From Cupriavidus sp. YR651 (GTDB taxonomy: Bacteria; Pseudomonadota; Gammaproteobacteria; Burkholderiales; Burkholderiaceae): a stretch of 64,000 bases of DNA. Location: NCBI RefSeq assembly GCF_900101625.1, contig NZ_FMYZ01000005.1:1-64000 (forward strand). Direction: 5' to 3'. Position numbers and translations under genes: made by a program. Below, one piece after another: positions 62,344 to 64,000 of the stretch. Position 1 is the first letter of the stretch. The number at the start of each line of letters is the position of its first letter. The notes beneath the pieces were generated by a model. The model made no database searches. It was not told where the DNA came from and saw only the letters and a list, made by a program, of their open reading frames with translations.

Positions 62344-62735
62344 GCCACCCGGACACGGCAAGCCCCGGAAGTCCCCCACATCCGCCCGGCGCCTATCTGG
62401 AAGGCCTGGCCGCCGGCGTGGTCCGCTATCAGGTGTGCGAGACGTGCGGCGCCTGGCAACCGCTCGCGCGCCATGCCTGCCGGCTGTGCGGCGGGCAGCG
62501 GCTGCTCTGGCGCGATGCCGGCGGCGGCGCCACCGTCTATGCGGTGACCGAGGTCGCGCGCGCGCCCACCGAGGCGTTTCGCGCGCTGGCGCCCTACACG
62601 CTGGTGCTGGCGACGCTCGATGAAGGGCCCCGCGTGATGGGGCATGCGGAGCCGGGCGTGGCGATCGGGGATCGCGTCCGGGCCGGCTTCCTGACAATCG
62701 GCACGCAGACGCTACTGCGGTTTCAGCGGGCGTAG
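62340..62735 (+). CDS. Zn-ribbon OB-fold protein (DUF35)
   Basis: 131 residues. A zinc ribbon C-E-T-C-G ... C-R-L-C-G lies at about residues 33-51 and is followed by an OB-fold with V-Y-A-V-T-E-V-A-R-A-P and L-A-T-L-D-E-G-P-R-V-M-G-H. DUF35 proteins are obligate partners of SCP-2-type thiolases and aldolases. It overlaps the thiolase gene by ATGA, so they are made together in equal amounts. This pairing strengthens the assignment of both. Confidence 0.9.
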   Translation: MSHPDTASPGSPPHPPGAYLEGLAAGVVRYQVCETCGAWQPLARHACRLCGGQRLLWRDAGGGATVYAVTEVARAPTEAFRALAPYTLVLATLDEGPRVMGHAEPGVAIGDRVRAGFLTIGTQTLLRFQRA

Positions 62736-62792
62736 CGCCGCCGCATCTTGCGGCCACCGCCTACGCCCGGGTCCCTGTTTCGAGTCACCACG

Positions 62793-64000
62793 ATGCCCAC
62801 CCCACCGTCCACATCCTCCACGCTCCCCGCCCTCCTCGCCCCGCGATCGGTCGCCATCGTCGGCGCCTCGGACAACATCCACAAGATCGGCGGCCGACCG
62901 ATCTACTACATGCGCCAGCAGGGCTATGCCGGCACGATCTACCCGGTCAACCCGCAGCGCACCACCATCCAGGGGCTGCCCGGCTACCCATCGCTCGACG
63001 CCCTGCCCGCCGTGCCCGACCTCGCCATCATCGTCGTCAGCGGGCAGGCCGCCGTGGAGGCCGTCCGCGATGCGGCGCGGCTGGGCGTCGGCGCCGCCAT
63101 CGTGATCGCCTCCGGCTTTGGCGAAGCCGGCGAGGAAGGCCGGCGCCAGCAGGACGAGATGGTCCGCGTCGCCCGCGCGGCCAACCTGCGGCTGATCGGG
63201 CCCAACAGCCAGGGGCTGGCGAACTTCGGCAACGGTGCCGTGGCCAGCTTTTCCACGATGTTCATCGAGATCGCGCCGCTGGACGGGCCCGTCGCCGTGG
63301 TGAGCCAGAGCGGCGGTACGGCGGCCATGGTCTATGGCCTGCTGCGCAGCCAGGGGCTGGGGGTGCGGCACGTCCATGCCACCGGCAACCAGGCCGATGT
63401 CACCGCCAGCGAACTGGCGCTGGCGGTGGCGCAGGACCCGGACGTCCGGGTGCTGTTGCTCTATCTGGAAACCCTGTTGGACCCCGATGTGCTGGCCCGG
63501 GCCGCCGCCGTGGCGCGCGCGCGCGGCGTGCCGGTGGTCGCGGTCAAGGCCGGCAGGTCGAACGCCGGGCAGCGCGCGGCGGCGTCGCACACCGGCGCCA
63601 TCGCCAACGAAGACCGCGCCGTCGATGCCTTCCTTGCGCGGCATGGCATCTGGCGTGTCGACGACGCCCACGCGCTGGCCCGCTGCGCGCCGCTCTATCT
63701 GCGCGGGTGGCAACCCACGGGGCGGCGTCTGGTGGTGGTCAGCAACTCCGGCGCGAGTTGTGTGATGGCGGCCGACGCGGCGGATACGCTCGGCATCGGC
63801 ATGGCGCCGCTGGCCGATGCCACGCAGGCCGCGCTGGCCGAACGCCTGCCCGGCTTTGCGGCCACCGCCAATCCCGTCGATGTCACCGCGGCGCTGCTGA
63901 CAAACAGCGCCTTGTTCGGCGACGTCCTGCCGGTGGTTGGCGCGGACCCTGCGGCGGACCTGTTCCTGCTCGACATCCCCGTGGCCGGCATGGGCTACGA
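62793..64000 (+). CDS. Acetate-CoA ligase family protein (NDP-forming), partial
   Basis: At least 402 residues; the gene continues beyond the window. The start reads M-P-T-P-P-S-T and leads into a CoA-binding domain with S-V-A-I-V-G-A-S-D, Y-P-V-N-P, S-G-F-G-E-A-G-E-E-G and I-G-P-N-S-Q-G. A ligase-CoA domain follows, with A-V-V-S-Q-S-G-G-T and, later, S-H-T-G-A-I-A. This is the NDP-forming acyl-CoA synthetase architecture. It would activate an acid or conserve energy from the CoA ester made by the thiolase-like protein. No strong ribosome-binding site is seen in front. Confidence 0.85.
   Translation, partial: MPTPPSTSSTLPALLAPRSVAIVGASDNIHKIGGRPIYYMRQQGYAGTIYPVNPQRTTIQGLPGYPSLDALPAVPDLAIIVVSGQAAVEAVRDAARLGVGAAIVIASGFGEAGEEGRRQQDEMVRVARAANLRLIGPNSQGLANFGNGAVASFSTMFIEIAPLDGPVAVVSQSGGTAAMVYGLLRSQGLGVRHVHATGNQADVTASELALAVAQDPDVRVLLLYLETLLDPDVLARAAAVARARGVPVVAVKAGRSNAGQRAAASHTGAIANEDRAVDAFLARHGIWRVDDAHALARCAPLYLRGWQPTGRRLVVVSNSGASCVMAADAADTLGIGMAPLADATQAALAERLPGFAATANPVDVTAALLTNSALFGDVLPVVGADPAADLFLLDIPVAGMGY

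Overview
This is a GC-rich stretch from a betaproteobacterium of the Burkholderiaceae, most likely Cupriavidus. The reasons are three lone Bug-type tricarboxylate receptors, two Burkholderia-type porins, many small acyl-CoA catabolic operons each with its own regulator, and a sugar operon whose order (ROK regulator, ABC transporter, zwf, pgi, sugar kinase) matches the fructose locus I recall on chromosome 2 of Cupriavidus necator. I see no rRNA, tRNA, insertion sequence, phage or CRISPR array. The content is accessory and catabolic, as expected of a second replicon.

Layout. 0-5 kb: a diiron ferritin-like protein, then a divergent TetR regulator facing a Baeyer-Villiger-type monooxygenase, a membrane-anchored hydrolase and a Coq4-like protein; a decayed GGDEF fragment follows. 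5.4-15.6 kb: a plus-strand catabolic operon (SDR dehydrogenase, Bug receptor, NTF2-like protein, enoyl-CoA hydratase, two alpha/beta hydrolases, acyl-CoA ligase, IclR regulator), then an MFS transporter and a porin. 15.7-22.4 kb (minus): a compact polyhydroxyalkanoate locus with AraC-type regulator, acyl-CoA dehydrogenase, MaoC hydratase, PhaC synthase, phasin and a Pseudomonas-type PHA depolymerase. 22.7-27.6 kb: LysR, MFS exporter, DUF2501 protein, porin and MarR. 27.6-34.9 kb (minus): a seven-gene acyl-CoA operon (Bug receptor, NPD-type flavoprotein, two hydratases, CoA-transferase, CoA ligase, HMG-CoA-lyase-like protein). 35.3-45.1 kb (minus): a small secreted protein and the frc-type sugar operon. 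45.4-48.6 kb: three orphan response regulators around a low-GC region with a possible small membrane protein and an unassigned terminator. 48.8-51.2 kb: DNA polymerase II. 51.3-57.8 kb: a NUDIX/metallo-beta-lactamase fusion, a Bug receptor with divergent LysR, two small proteins and an AI-2E-type permease. 58-64 kb: an operon of IclR regulator, cyclase-family hydrolase, periplasmic binding protein, thiolase-like protein with DUF35 partner and an NDP-forming acyl-CoA ligase that runs off the window.

How it fits together. Most blocks follow one design: a periplasmic receptor or porin and permease for uptake, CoA activation, beta-oxidation-like steps, and a dedicated regulator. The PHA block is the most self-contained: dehydrogenation and hydration make hydroxyacyl-CoA, PhaC polymerises it, the phasin coats the granule and PhaZ returns monomers. 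Functions are read from motifs and gene order by eye; no database search was run, so substrates of the catabolic operons remain unknown.
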